Shown here piece by piece: positions 42,163-52,800 of a stretch of 59,668 nt of DNA. Made by a program: the position numbers and the translations under genes. Numbering within the stretch: the stretch's first letter is position 1; each line of letters opens with the position of its first letter. Below the pieces are notes generated by a model that worked only from the letters and a program-made list of their open reading frames with translations, was not told where the DNA came from and made no database searches. The DNA comes from Aggregatibacter actinomycetemcomitans (GTDB lineage Bacteria; Pseudomonadota; Gammaproteobacteria; Enterobacterales; Pasteurellaceae), in the NCBI GenBank assembly GCA_017160915.1, contig JACAWG010000081.1:21189-80856 (forward strand), given 5' to 3'.

Positions 42163-43381
42163 CCCGTAAACTCTCCGCCGGTTGAATGCTTACCGCCTGT
42201 CTTGCGCCGATTCCCGCCACGATAGCCGCAAGGAATAACGCAATGGCAAACGCGATAAGTAAGTGAATGAAATGCAGACTGCTAATGAAAATATCACTAG
42301 ATAAATTCTGACCCAATACGAAATTGAAAACCTGACTGCCCGATAAAAACAATAAATAGGACAAGACAAATGCGATACCGCTTAAACACAGGGCTTGCAT
42401 AATCAAATATAAAATCACGGCGCCGGTTTGAAAGCCAAATAAACGCAACAGGGCGATTTCCTTACGTTTTCGATCGATATTTGCCAAAAATGCGCCGATA
42501 AGGGATAACACGCAGCCCAATACCGCCGTTGCCGCAATCACCATAAAAATCACGTTTAGCACGCCATCAATGGCTTTCACATTTTCAATGGCGTTGGCTT
42601 CGGTGGTGGTTTCAATGTGCTTTTGACGTAACTTTAACGCCAGTGGCGCCACATCATCTAAGCCGTTGGCGTAAATTCGGGCACGGGCAAAATGCTCTCG
42701 TGGCTGTTCACGGGGAGGATCCGCTTGGTTCGCGAAAACCGCCGTTTGATAACCGTCACGAAAATCTTCCATTGCCAGCAGTGTATCCAGCTGCACAAAC
42801 GCCCCGGCACGCGGGAAACGGGTTTCCGCCACAATGCCTTCCACAACAAGTTCGGCAATGGCTTTTTCCACCTGATTATGTTGTGAGCGGGTCACCACCA
42901 AATGAATTTTATCGCCCTTGTTCACCTTTAATTTTTCCGCCGTTAAGGCACTCAACAAAACGCCCTTCGGTTGGGCTAATGGGGTTTCCGTAAGCGGATC
43001 ATTAGGCGCGGTAGGAATCACTTCCACATCTTGCACGAATGTCTTCGCGCCATTTTGATTGGCGGACAAATCCGCAATGGTATTCAAAGAACGGGTTAAG
43101 GGCACGACAAAACGGGTTTCCGGTTGCTGTTGCAGCCAGTCGAACCAATTTTTATCCAAATTCAGGTTGCCGATAATTTTGATTTCAAGATTGCGCGGAT
43201 CGTTAATTAATTGATGACGTAATTGGGAAACCACGCCGAATTTCAAACTAAAAAGCAGCAACAAAGGGGCAATCACGGCAATTAACGATGCGATGATACA
43301 AAAAGACACCTTGCGATCGTAATACAAATCCCGCAGGGCAAGTTTACCCAGGAACGCGTAAGACAGTTTAACCGGTTGCAT
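42155..43381 (-). CDS. ABC transporter permease, FtsX/MacB type (TagS-like)
   Basis: About 408 residues. One N-terminal membrane helix (about 28-52, IASLIAVIAPLLLLFS), a large periplasmic domain (about 55-275) and three C-terminal helices (FMVIAATAVLGCVLSLIGAF, LIMQALCLSGIAFVLSYLLF, LLIAFAIALFLAAIVAGIG) ending in IQPAESLRDV: the FtsX/LolC/MacB four-helix topology of mechanotransmitting ABC systems, not a substrate channel. The start at 43381 (MQPVKLSYAFLG) overlaps the ATPase gene end. In the type VI pathway TagST of this class relays an envelope signal; the same is inferred here. Confidence 0.87.
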   Translation of the reverse strand: MQPVKLSYAFLGKLALRDLYYDRKVSFCIIASLIAVIAPLLLLFSLKFGVVSQLRHQLINDPRNLEIKIIGNLNLDKNWFDWLQQQPETRFVVPLTRSLNTIADLSANQNGAKTFVQDVEVIPTAPNDPLTETPLAQPKGVLLSALTAEKLKVNKGDKIHLVVTRSQHNQVEKAIAELVVEGIVAETRFPRAGAFVQLDTLLAMEDFRDGYQTAVFANQADPPREQPREHFARARIYANGLDDVAPLALKLRQKHIETTTEANAIENVKAIDGVLNVIFMVIAATAVLGCVLSLIGAFLANIDRKRKEIALLRLFGFQTGAVILYLIMQALCLSGIAFVLSYLLFLSGSQVFNFVLGQNLSSDIFISSLHFIHLLIAFAIALFLAAIVAGIGARQAVSIQPAESLRDV

Positions 43382-44093
43382 GGTCGGACTCCTTCGGCAA
43401 AAACACCGCTTGCGCCGGCGCAGATAAATCCGCATACAAACTTGGCAGTCGGTTGTTTTCCACCAAATCCCAGTCATGGGTCACTAAAAGCGCGGTGATT
43501 TTTTGCTCTTCCACCAGTTTAATCATTAATGAAAACAGGGTTTGCGCGTTATTTGGATCGAGCGCCGCCGTGGGCTCATCCGCCAACAATAAACAGGGCT
43601 TATGAATCACGGAACGTATAAAAGACACCCGTTGCCGCTCTCCGATGGAAAGCTGGCGCGGGTATTTTGAGAGTAAGGAAGAAAGATTAAGGGATTCCGT
43701 TAAATACAGAAACCAGGCTTTATCCAACGGCTTGTTTAACATTTCGCAAGGCAGCGTAATATTTTGCTGCACCGTAAGAAACGGTAAGAGCCCGCCCGTT
43801 TGCAACATAAATCCGAGTTTAGCGGCGCGTAGCTGAGAAAGTGCGGTCTGATTTTTCTGCAAAATGAAAGGTTGCAAATCCATCACCTGACCGGCATCGC
43901 CTAATTGATAAGTTTTGAGGCTGTCAGGCTGTAAAATCAGCCCGATCATTTCCAGCAAAGTGCTTTTGCCGCAACCGCTGGCACCTTGAATGGCAAGAAT
44001 TTCGCCGTCTTGCAACGCGAGTTTGGGCAGGCGCACATTAAACTGCTGACTGCCCTGCCCTCTGCGCACCGTCATTTCTTCTATCAATAACAC
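43368..44093 (-). CDS. ABC transporter ATP-binding protein (LolD/TagT-like)
   Basis: 241 residues. Walker A GASGCGKSTLL near residue 38, Q-loop FMLQTGG, signature LSIGERQRVSF, Walker B CLLLADEPTAALD and the H-loop LVTHDWD: complete and presumably active. The family is the MacB/LolD/FtsE group that pairs with FtsX-type permeases. The start is GTG at 44093, with GGAG 9 bases upstream; an uptake signal lies across the start region. The gene overlaps the permease gene by 14 bases and follows the exported VWA gene by 27. Confidence 0.88.
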   Translation of the reverse strand: MLLIEEMTVRRGQGSQQFNVRLPKLALQDGEILAIQGASGCGKSTLLEMIGLILQPDSLKTYQLGDAGQVMDLQPFILQKNQTALSQLRAAKLGFMLQTGGLLPFLTVQQNITLPCEMLNKPLDKAWFLYLTESLNLSSLLSKYPRQLSIGERQRVSFIRSVIHKPCLLLADEPTAALDPNNAQTLFSLMIKLVEEQKITALLVTHDWDLVENNRLPSLYADLSAPAQAVFLPKESDHATG

Positions 44094-44120
44094 CGCACTT
44101 TCTCCGAGATTGCGTTGAAA

Positions 44121-46115
44121 TTACGGTAATGCTTCAAGTGGTACCGGATACACATAATCACGCGGATCGCTGCCCTCGGAAAGTGAAATCCAGCGGGATT
44201 GATCTTCGTTAAACACGCGGTAATGGCGCAATTTGCTATTCAAATCACGAATGAATTTTTCCTGCTCCAACGCGCTCATGCCTTTCCACACTTGTTCGTC
44301 TAAACCGGTAACCTGGCTTTTATACGGAATGCCGTCCAAATATTCGCCGAGCAAGCCCAATTCACCCAATTTAGTGGCATTTTCCTGCTTTAATTTATTC
44401 GGATCCTGCCCCATGGCGGCGGCAACGGAACGCAATTGGGCGAACATGGAATCCGGTGAAATCAAGCCTTCATTTGCCGCATCGGCAATTTTCTTCACCA
44501 CATCGCTCAAATCGCTTAATTGCGCTTTTGTCATTAACACGCGGGCTTCCGCTGTAGGCACGGTCGGTTTGACAAAATCTTTATCGCTAATCCAGGCTTT
44601 GAATACCGGCGGTGCTTTAGTACCGTTTTTGTCCCCTAAATAAGCCAGTTGCATCGCCTTGCCAAGTAACTCGGCATCTTTTTCCATGTCCGTTTTGGCT
44701 TTTTCCTGCTTCGGTTCATCAATCACCGTACCGGCGGCATTTTCCCCCTGATACGCCAATTTCACCTGCGCCGTCAATGCTTTTGCCAACGCATTGGCTT
44801 TTTCGCCGAATTCATTGACATCGCCCGCATTCACCGCGTAATACAACGGCTTATTCAGATAATTATTAAAAGACAAATCCGTGTATTGATTTTTCGCCTG
44901 CTCATGATTTTTCACGCCGGACGGAGTTTTTAAATGCAAGGTATAAATTGCCACGCCGCGATGTTGCGCTTCCAAACGCAACTGTTTGGCATCCATTCCG
45001 GTGGAAGACAGCGGATTATTGCCGTCCAACGCGCCCGCATCGGTGACCAACACAATGTAGCGTCCGCCGAAATTGTTCCAGTTAATTTCATTTAACGCCT
45101 GTGAAATACCGGCAAAAGAATCTTCGCTGAATTCTTTACTGGACACTTTCGCCTGTTTCAATTCAGCGGCTTTTCGCAAGAAATCCTGCGTGTCTTTTAC
45201 CGTGCTTGGGTCAACAAACATTTTAGAGACATATTCCAAACCGGGAACCGCTTTGGTGCTAGAACGGAAACCCACCAAGCCGAATTTTACCTGTTTACCC
45301 AATTTTTCTTTTTCGATTTGTTCGGACACCTGTTTGATCACATCGCGGGTGCGATTAATGTAAGGATCCATGGAAATACTGGCATCCACTACAAACACAA
45401 CCGCCGCGCTGAAACCGGTTAACACTTGCGGTTCGTTTTTATTTTTCGGATCACCGGTTTTTGTGGATTTAGGATCCGCTTGTGTTTTTTCTTCCTGTTT
45501 TACGCTCGGATCATTTTTCGTCACCGACGCCACTTCCAGAATGCGTTCATAAAAACCTTGCGCATTCATCACTTCTTCGCCTTGTAGAATCGGGAGAAGA
45601 TAAAAGTTCTTTTGGAAATCAACAAACTCCTTCGGTTCTTGCGCCACAATTTGCGCCGGGGTTTTGTTATTGGCTAAATCGGCACGAATCGGCGCCAGAA
45701 TTTTCTTGGCGTCATCTGCGTTGACGACATTTTCAATGTCCGCTTTGGATTTAAAAAACAGTAGCGGTTCACGATCCACCGGATTGGTAAACGCCAGCGT
45801 CATTTGCATATTCCAGGCAACGGTACAATCCGCATCCAGCCAGCCTACGGTTTTACCAAAGCTGTCGGGACCGACTTTGAGCCATTCTTTGCCGCTGACA
45901 TTTTGGCGCTGATACACATAAAAACGGGAAAACGCCGGTTGTTTTTTACCTGTCGTCGCCCCCGCACTTTCGGTCAGTTGGCAGGTCGGTGTGCTTAACA
46001 CGCGTTGATATAAGGTTTTCTTACCTTCTTGTTTAAGAGGTTCGTCCGCCAAGGCGGCATTTGCCATTAACCCCATACATAAGGCAACGGCGCTCAGTTT
46101 AAAAGACTTCATCAT
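44121..46115 (-). CDS. Exported VWA protein resembling the periplasmic half of PpkA
   Basis: 664 residues with a signal peptide (cleavage near NAALA, residue 23). An N-terminal region (about 30-110) has KKTLYQRVLSTP, FYVYQRQNVSG and EWLKVGPDSFGKTVGWL, and the VWA domain (about 240-440) runs FVVDASISMDPYINRTRDVI, VKFGLVGFRSSTKAVPGLEY, EDSFAGISQALNEINW, VTDAGALDGNNPLSSTG, YTLHLKTPSGVKNH. This order matches, from memory, the C-terminal part of type VI PpkA kinases; the kinase domain itself and its membrane helix are absent. DxSxS and the VTDAGA Asp are kept. Overlaps the preceding gene by ATGA. Probable ligand-sensing partner of the TagRST-like proteins. Confidence 0.85.
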   Translation of the reverse strand: MMKSFKLSAVALCMGLMANAALADEPLKQEGKKTLYQRVLSTPTCQLTESAGATTGKKQPAFSRFYVYQRQNVSGKEWLKVGPDSFGKTVGWLDADCTVAWNMQMTLAFTNPVDREPLLFFKSKADIENVVNADDAKKILAPIRADLANNKTPAQIVAQEPKEFVDFQKNFYLLPILQGEEVMNAQGFYERILEVASVTKNDPSVKQEEKTQADPKSTKTGDPKNKNEPQVLTGFSAAVVFVVDASISMDPYINRTRDVIKQVSEQIEKEKLGKQVKFGLVGFRSSTKAVPGLEYVSKMFVDPSTVKDTQDFLRKAAELKQAKVSSKEFSEDSFAGISQALNEINWNNFGGRYIVLVTDAGALDGNNPLSSTGMDAKQLRLEAQHRGVAIYTLHLKTPSGVKNHEQAKNQYTDLSFNNYLNKPLYYAVNAGDVNEFGEKANALAKALTAQVKLAYQGENAAGTVIDEPKQEKAKTDMEKDAELLGKAMQLAYLGDKNGTKAPPVFKAWISDKDFVKPTVPTAEARVLMTKAQLSDLSDVVKKIADAANEGLISPDSMFAQLRSVAAAMGQDPNKLKQENATKLGELGLLGEYLDGIPYKSQVTGLDEQVWKGMSALEQEKFIRDLNSKLRHYRVFNEDQSRWISLSEGSDPRDYVYPVPLEALP

Positions 46116-47101
46116 TTTTTCAATTCCGCTAAACGTTGTTTGGCTTCCGCTAAGTTAGGGTTGGCTTCCAATGCGGTTTCATACCAATAGATTGCCGTAC
46201 CTTTATCGGCTTTAAAGCAACTGCTATTGGCATTTTCTTCATATTCTTTCGCATAAGCCAAAGCAATATCCGCATTTCCCCCCTGGGCTTGGTTTGCGTA
46301 TAGGCGTTGTGCGATGGCACATTTATTTTCCGCCTTCGCCTGATTAATCAGCGCCAAAATACGTTGGCTGTCAGGCTTGGTTTTTAGACAACTTTGAATG
46401 AAAGCTAATTCATCATTTTTATTTTGGCTCAAACTGCATTCATCTGCCGGCTGCGGTTTTTCTTCCGCTTTCTCTTTATTCAGGAAGAAATACGCGACGG
46501 CACCCGCAATCGCCAGTAAAAGCAGCAACAGAACAATTAAGCCGAGTTTACTTTTCTTTTTCGGCTCCGGTGGTGGTGGCGGCACGATAATTTCCTGTTC
46601 TTCCGCCACCACTTCCGGTTCGATCACGATTTCTTCTTCCATTGGCAGCTCAATTTCCTCCACCGGCGCAATGATCGGTTCCGGCTCCGGATCAGGAATT
46701 TCCGCTAAGATCTGATTATCCACCGAACGCACATCATCGCCACGCGCTGTATTCCCGCTGGCGGAAGATGCCAGTACGTCATTCGACAACTTCAATACGC
46801 CCATGTCTTTGGTATTCGCATCACGCACCATCATGCGGTATTGCATGGTGCTGCTTTGTTGCACCAAGGCATCAACCAACCACGGACCCAGCACGCCGCT
46901 TAACACATTATCCTGCAAGTTTAATTGCTCGTTCACTTTTAACCAGACTGGCTCGATATTCCAGTTTTGTCCCTCGGCAAAATAATAGGAATCCTGACTG
47001 CGTTGCACGCTGATTTCAATATTTTCAACGCCGCCTTTCCAATTGGTTGCGCTAAATTCCGCATAGCCCGGACGCACGGCTTTTAATTCTATTCTTAACA
47101 T
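46112..47101 (-). CDS. Membrane protein with acidic linker and TPR/Sel1-like tail
   Basis: 329 residues. A beta-rich cytoplasmic domain (about 1-125, MLRIELKAVRPGYAEFSA, FAEGQNWNIEPVWLKVNEQL) is followed by a Pro/Glu linker (about 135-182), a Lys-flanked membrane helix (about 186-208, LGLIVLLLLLLAIAGAVAYF), and a periplasmic tail with repeat-like helices (ALINQAKAENKCAIAQRLYA, DIALAYAKEYEENA, AIYWYETALEANPNLAEAKQ) of TPR/Sel1 type. Two pairs of Cys. Orientation N-in/C-out is inferred from charge. I do not recognise the N-terminal domain. Starts 21 bases after srfC with AAAGGA. Confidence 0.82.
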   Translation of the reverse strand: MLRIELKAVRPGYAEFSATNWKGGVENIEISVQRSQDSYYFAEGQNWNIEPVWLKVNEQLNLQDNVLSGVLGPWLVDALVQQSSTMQYRMMVRDANTKDMGVLKLSNDVLASSASGNTARGDDVRSVDNQILAEIPDPEPEPIIAPVEEIELPMEEEIVIEPEVVAEEQEIIVPPPPPEPKKKSKLGLIVLLLLLLAIAGAVAYFFLNKEKAEEKPQPADECSLSQNKNDELAFIQSCLKTKPDSQRILALINQAKAENKCAIAQRLYANQAQGGNADIALAYAKEYEENANSSCFKADKGTAIYWYETALEANPNLAEAKQRLAELKK

Positions 47102-47122
47102 AACGTATCCTTTATTTTCGGT

Positions 47123-49804
47123 TTATTCCGCCACCGCCGAATCTCTGAAGACATTCAAAATTTCACCGAGTCTGGCATTTTGCACCGCATCAATTTCACG
47201 TCCGGCACTATGTCCGGCGTTGCTTTGGGTAAATTCCATAAAGGCGATAAACCAGTCGGCAAGGTAATTTTTGGTGTAATCGCCGGTGTAATCGTTTAAC
47301 TTCGGCAAATTATTAATTTTCTCCACTTCGCTGATTTCAAATATTTGTCCGTCACGAATTCGGCTCGCCGGGCGTTCCGCCACAGGAAGTTGATCAAAAC
47401 CCAGCCAAGCAAGGAAATCGGCAATCTCCGTTGTGACTGAAAATACCTGACGTTCAACAATTTGATCACGTTTACTGGCGCCCACTTCATTACGGTTAAT
47501 CACTTTGGTTAAGCGATTTAATAAGTTCAAACGGTTGGCACCGGTAATCAATTCCCCCACAATGCCCTCCACGCATTGCGCCGAGAACGGGTAAAAACGG
47601 GTGTTCCGCGGGTCCATGGAAATGCCGCGTAAATGCTCAATCCATGCTTTGAAGACAGCTTGCGCAAAACGGGATTCCGGTAATTTCTCCACAGAAACGT
47701 TTGGATTTTCGACCGCACTTTTCGGCTCGTCAAACAAATCAAAGCCGTCATCAAAACCGAATCCCGAAGCAAAGGCATTGGATTCGCTTTGTGCGTCGGC
47801 ATTTTTTGCCGTCGGAGACAATAAATCATCGTCATTATCGGCAAAATAAAGGGAATGGATGGTTTCTTCCGGCAATTGCAGGCTACGTAAGAATTCGCCG
47901 ACGATGAGCGCGCTCTTTTGCAACTCACCAATAACCAGTTTGGCTAATTGTTGTTTGCGTTGTACTTCTTCCGCACCGTCACTTTGATACCAGCTTGCGA
48001 AGCGATTTTCCACAATATGGCGAATGGCATGATTAAGCTGTTCCGCAATCCGTTTTTGCTTCACTTCAGGCAACGCCACGATTTTTAAGTAATCGCTGAT
48101 ACGCTGCATACCGCCGTCATTTAACAGCATCATGCCGTCCCAAGCATTTTCGGGATTGGCGATGTATTTTTGAATATCCGGATCTTCGGCAAAGGTGCGA
48201 CGCAACAAATTCAATTGCGCCGTTTCGTTCGGGCGCACACTTAATTCATGTCCGTCTTCCACCTCAAGGAAAGGCACTTTAAAACCCGGCTTACGCACTA
48301 AAAAGGTGTTGTTAAACGGTTTGCCGTGAGACCAATCGTTCAGCCAAGGGTAATTACCGAAGCGTTCCAAAATAGTTTGTTTTAACAACCCGCCCGAACC
48401 CCAGCTGATTTTCAGCATATTTTCATCTTTGGTGAGATCGGCACTAATCCGTTTATCAAACATGGTAATCGCCCATAATAAACCCGGTTTACGTTGCGCA
48501 CGGGCTTCCGGCGTTTCGCCCTGGGTCTTGTGAATCCAGCGTTCCAGCACCGGTCCTACGCTATTCACGTCGGATTGTTTATCCGACGGCGTGCAGACAA
48601 TCAGCAGGTTCATTTCCTGGCTGTCGGTGTAGCGCTCAAACAAATACGCCACTTTACCGCGCAGAATTAACTGGGAAACTGGGTTTCCTTCCTGAATTTC
48701 TTTTAAACTGGCGATCGCCAAACGTCCGCGATAGCCCGGGAAATCCAATAAATCCACACTTTCGACGACCGGCACGCGGGTCGGATTCATTAACGGAAAG
48801 ACTAATTCGGCGGTAAGTGCGGTCAATTGTGCGAGTGAAATTTGCACCGCTTCACCAATACGATCATCGGAAAAATACGGACGCACATCAATTTGTTCAT
48901 CTTTATCCGTGTTCAGTCTTTCCAGCATATCCACGTTCATAATGCTGTCCGCTTGAGAAAGCTCGCCGTTGACATCTTTCACGACCGCACTTAACGGGGC
49001 GTACACGCGATCTGCGTTGCCCAGAGAAGCCAAGGTTTGTGCAAATTGCACATAAATCGCCGTCAGATCCGCTTCTTCGCCCCACAAAATAGAGAACAAC
49101 TGAGCGCGATCATTGATACTTAAATAAGGCGCGATTAACGTGGATTTCGCCCAATAACCGCCCTGTAACATGGCTAAGGATTTACCGAAACTTTCCGTGG
49201 CGTAATCCTGCAAATCCACCACATCGTCTTCCGTCACGCCCGTGACTCGTTGCGCCGACATTTTGCCGGTCATTCGTCTTAACAAGGCATTGATGGTTTG
49301 CTGTTCAAGTTTGTAATCCACTTTTTCTTTATCGAAATCGTTGAAATAGGAATTCATCAGCATTTTGGCGATTTCAATTTCATGGAACAGACGCAGCTCA
49401 AGGGGATAACCTTGAATGCCGCCTTTTGCCGTACGGCTGAAACGGGTTACCAAACCGGTGGCCTCTTTACCGCCACCCGGCGGGTTAACGTGTTTGATGA
49501 AGTCTAATTTACGACCATCGAAAAGGGTTTCCAGATTGCCGTTGGCATCGGCGGCTAAAGCAGAAATTAAAAAGGATTTGCCCGCTTGAGATAACCCGAA
49601 AAAGCCGGTTGTCATCGGACGCTCCGATACCGCACCAAGACGTTTTGCGGTATTGCGCAGACGGCGTAATTCCAGAATCAAACCGTCCGCTTCATTATTG
49701 AGACGGGCAACATTCGGACGAACCTGATTGACCCAATCAATCGCCTGTTGGGAACCATCAAAAATATTTTGCCATGCTTGGGCTAATTGATTTTCTGCAC
49801 TCAT
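47123..49804 (-). CDS. srfC: SrfC-family putative virulence factor, P-loop GTPase-like
   Basis: About 893 residues. After a helical N-terminus comes TTGFFGLSQAGKSFLIS (P-loop, residues about 64-80) and DLLDFPGYRGR near residue 350 (DxxG-like G3 motif), as in dynamin- or TrmE-like GTPases; no clear NKxD seen. The long helical remainder has an acidic low-complexity loop near 660-710. SrfC proteins accompany SrfA and SrfB in Salmonella and other enterics; SrfABC from Xenorhabdus has been reported cytotoxic, but the mechanism is unclear. The ATG at 49804 overlaps the srfB TGA (ATGA); an ATG 4 codons upstream is also possible. Soluble, presumably cytoplasmic. Confidence 0.88.
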   Translation of the reverse strand: MSAENQLAQAWQNIFDGSQQAIDWVNQVRPNVARLNNEADGLILELRRLRNTAKRLGAVSERPMTTGFFGLSQAGKSFLISALAADANGNLETLFDGRKLDFIKHVNPPGGGKEATGLVTRFSRTAKGGIQGYPLELRLFHEIEIAKMLMNSYFNDFDKEKVDYKLEQQTINALLRRMTGKMSAQRVTGVTEDDVVDLQDYATESFGKSLAMLQGGYWAKSTLIAPYLSINDRAQLFSILWGEEADLTAIYVQFAQTLASLGNADRVYAPLSAVVKDVNGELSQADSIMNVDMLERLNTDKDEQIDVRPYFSDDRIGEAVQISLAQLTALTAELVFPLMNPTRVPVVESVDLLDFPGYRGRLAIASLKEIQEGNPVSQLILRGKVAYLFERYTDSQEMNLLIVCTPSDKQSDVNSVGPVLERWIHKTQGETPEARAQRKPGLLWAITMFDKRISADLTKDENMLKISWGSGGLLKQTILERFGNYPWLNDWSHGKPFNNTFLVRKPGFKVPFLEVEDGHELSVRPNETAQLNLLRRTFAEDPDIQKYIANPENAWDGMMLLNDGGMQRISDYLKIVALPEVKQKRIAEQLNHAIRHIVENRFASWYQSDGAEEVQRKQQLAKLVIGELQKSALIVGEFLRSLQLPEETIHSLYFADNDDDLLSPTAKNADAQSESNAFASGFGFDDGFDLFDEPKSAVENPNVSVEKLPESRFAQAVFKAWIEHLRGISMDPRNTRFYPFSAQCVEGIVGELITGANRLNLLNRLTKVINRNEVGASKRDQIVERQVFSVTTEIADFLAWLGFDQLPVAERPASRIRDGQIFEISEVEKINNLPKLNDYTGDYTKNYLADWFIAFMEFTQSNAGHSAGREIDAVQNARLGEILNVFRDSAVAE

Positions 49805-52800
49805 CTTTTCACACATCCACTATCTAACCAATATTGCGTTTCGCCTAAACCGGCATCCACCATGGTGTTTAAGGTCAATTTAATGTCTTCGTTGCGACGG
49901 CAGGAACGCCCATCGGAGGCGGACACGGATTTAATGTAAAAATTCTCCGCACTTTCCTGGCTGTTGCCCGAACCGTTTTTATTTTTCACCCCAAGCACCA
50001 CTTTCAACACGGTACCGTCAATGGCTAAACGACGCTTAATATCATCATTTTCGATGGTCAATAAATAAATCGGCGACGCCACCCAACGTTCTACGTTTAG
50101 CTGACGGAAACCGATACGCATTGCACCGCGCACTTCAAATTCCGTATCCGGGAAATCATAATCTTCATTATCCAAATCAATTTCCGAATAATACAGGTTG
50201 CTGTCTTTGATCACGTTATTGTTATCCAGCAGACCAATATAGCGAATGGTGGAATAAGAACGCATAGATGCCGCGCGGAAATAGAAGTTCGGCAAACGCA
50301 TATTGTTACTTAAGAAACATAGCATTGCCCCCACTGCCGCGGTGGTTTTAGGGTCATCGATACGCCCCTGTCTATGGAACGGATACCAGTTGCCGGTGCG
50401 ATAATGATGCAGCGGCATAATACGCCCTACCGGCAATGGCAGGCGGGTACGGAAGAAACTTTGCACCCCCGGCAAACGGGACGGACGACCGGTTAGCAAC
50501 AGGACGTCGCATTGATATAAATTGATGATTTCGCATAAGGCATTGAATGTTTTACAAATATCAAAATGCCCGCGAATAAATAATTTATGAATTGCCGCCA
50601 AATCCACATGAATCGGCAAATCCAGAATATTGAAATTCGGATCGCCCAATTCGCGGGCTATCGGCGTATTAATGTAATTCAACACATTTTCCGTCGGTTC
50701 GTCCACCTGTGCCAATAAGCTGCGGAAGGTGGCGCCGGCGAGGGTGTTTTCGGAACCGAAAGGATCAAATTCTTCATATTCTTTCAGAATACGCAACCCG
50801 ATCGGGCTGAACACCTGTAAAGTCAGCTGTTGACGCAATAACGCATCCTGCACTTTTAACGTTTGCGAACCGATATATTGCGCCAGGATCGGCTCCGGAT
50901 CACGCAATCCCGCCTGTTTCAAGCCGTTACTGAGGGCGGGCACCACGATGTCGCGCACCATATCCAATAAAATATCATCTCCGGCAACTTTGAAGCCGTC
51001 GCGGAATAATTGTTCCGGCTCAATATAAGCGTTACTGCTGTTCGTGTTGCTGTTTTCGCCGTAATCCATTTTATATTTATTAATCACCAAATCCGTTGTA
51101 CCGCCACCAATATCCACACTGGCGATGGTAATCGATTTGTCTTTTGCCAGTTTATCGGGACGGGCTAACGCCGCAAAAAACTCTTCCGGGCGACCGCCGT
51201 AGTTATTTTGCGTTTCATTGAATAAATACACGACTTGTCCGCAGGTGGCTTCATCCCATTGGATATGCACTTCCGGTAACATCGGCCAGTATTTTTCTCT
51301 GCCTTCCACGGTGGAAAAATCAAAATTATCATCAGATTTATCCCAACCCAGGCTTTTCCACACCAAACCGATTGCCTGATACATGGCGTTTTTGAAAATT
51401 TCCCGTTCCGGTTTCGGCATTGCCGGCGGAATGGTTAAGATAATAGAACGCAGGAAACGCGGGGTACGGGAGTGTTCTAATTTGGCACGCTGCGCCGGGC
51501 TGTTAATTTGCATTAAGGCGTGCATCAACACTTCCGATAACATAAATGTCATTAAAGAACTGCGCGAATATTTCGGTTGGAATACCGGCATTTTGCGCTC
51601 GAATTCTTCTTCCACGTCATCACGCAAAATATGCAGGGCTTCGCCGTATTCATTGATTAACCCCGATAACGGTTCTGCCGTGGCATAAGGTTCGTGATCG
51701 GTTTTCACATAAGCGGAATTGAAACGCCACATTTGTTCGTATTTGTCCAAATCCCACAAATAGCGTTTCGGACTGGATAAGCCGGTGGAGCCTTCATTAC
51801 CGTTACGACGGCTTGCCAAACGCCCCGCTTCTTTCCCCACGCGGGCGATAGTCGGCCATTGGAACGCATCACGGCGACCGCTTTGCAGCGACCAATGATC
51901 TTTGCCGAAAAAGGCTTGTGCAAATTCCACGCGGCTTTCAAAAGGTTCGCTATAAATATGTTCCGGGTTGGTCAAATCACGCAATTCCAATTCGTAGCGT
52001 TTTTTCAGCCCGTCTTTTTCCTGTACATGATCTTCAATCAGAATACCGCAAGTGCGGGAATTGCCTACATCCAACACCATATCCACCGGAATGGCTTTCA
52101 TGATGTCGTCGGTTTTGTTGGAAACCACTTTGATTCTTGGTAAGGCAATTTCAGAACCTAAAATCGCCAAAATATTGAGATAGTGTCCCTGGTGAACTTT
52201 GCGTTCGATTTCCTGCACCAAATCTTCCGGATGGATTTTTAGCCGATTAGGTTCCGGTGCCAATTCTTTAAACAATTCCAGTAACCAATTATTCACCCAG
52301 TTAAAATCCAGGAACCAGGACATTTGGTCGGACTGATGCGCCAAGCCGAATAACACGCCGGAGCGCACATCTTCATTGGTCGGCGCCAAATACGCGGTAT
52401 CCTGGCTATTCGGGAAAATCTTGGTGTCGAAGGCAAAAGTCACACGGTGAGTATATCCTTCCGGATCCGCCCCCTCTTCCAACGCCACGATTCGCACCCG
52501 CGCCCAGTTATACGGGCCTTCGTCAAAACGATCAGGCGGAACGGTACGCAACACGGGGATCGGCAACCAAACGCCGTCAAATAATTTAAAGGATTGCTCA
52601 ACGCTGATTTCTTGTTCGGTGCGCACTAAAATGCCGGGGCGACTCGGATCGCAATAGCCTTCGCCGTTTTTATCGGCGATTAAACGGCGCAAAGGTCCGT
52701 TCACGGCGGATGACACGAAATTACCATTGCCCTTTTCGCGCCACGCTTTATCTTTCCAGTTGATGTTCAGTGCAAAATCAATAAATTGCACGCCGCTGTT

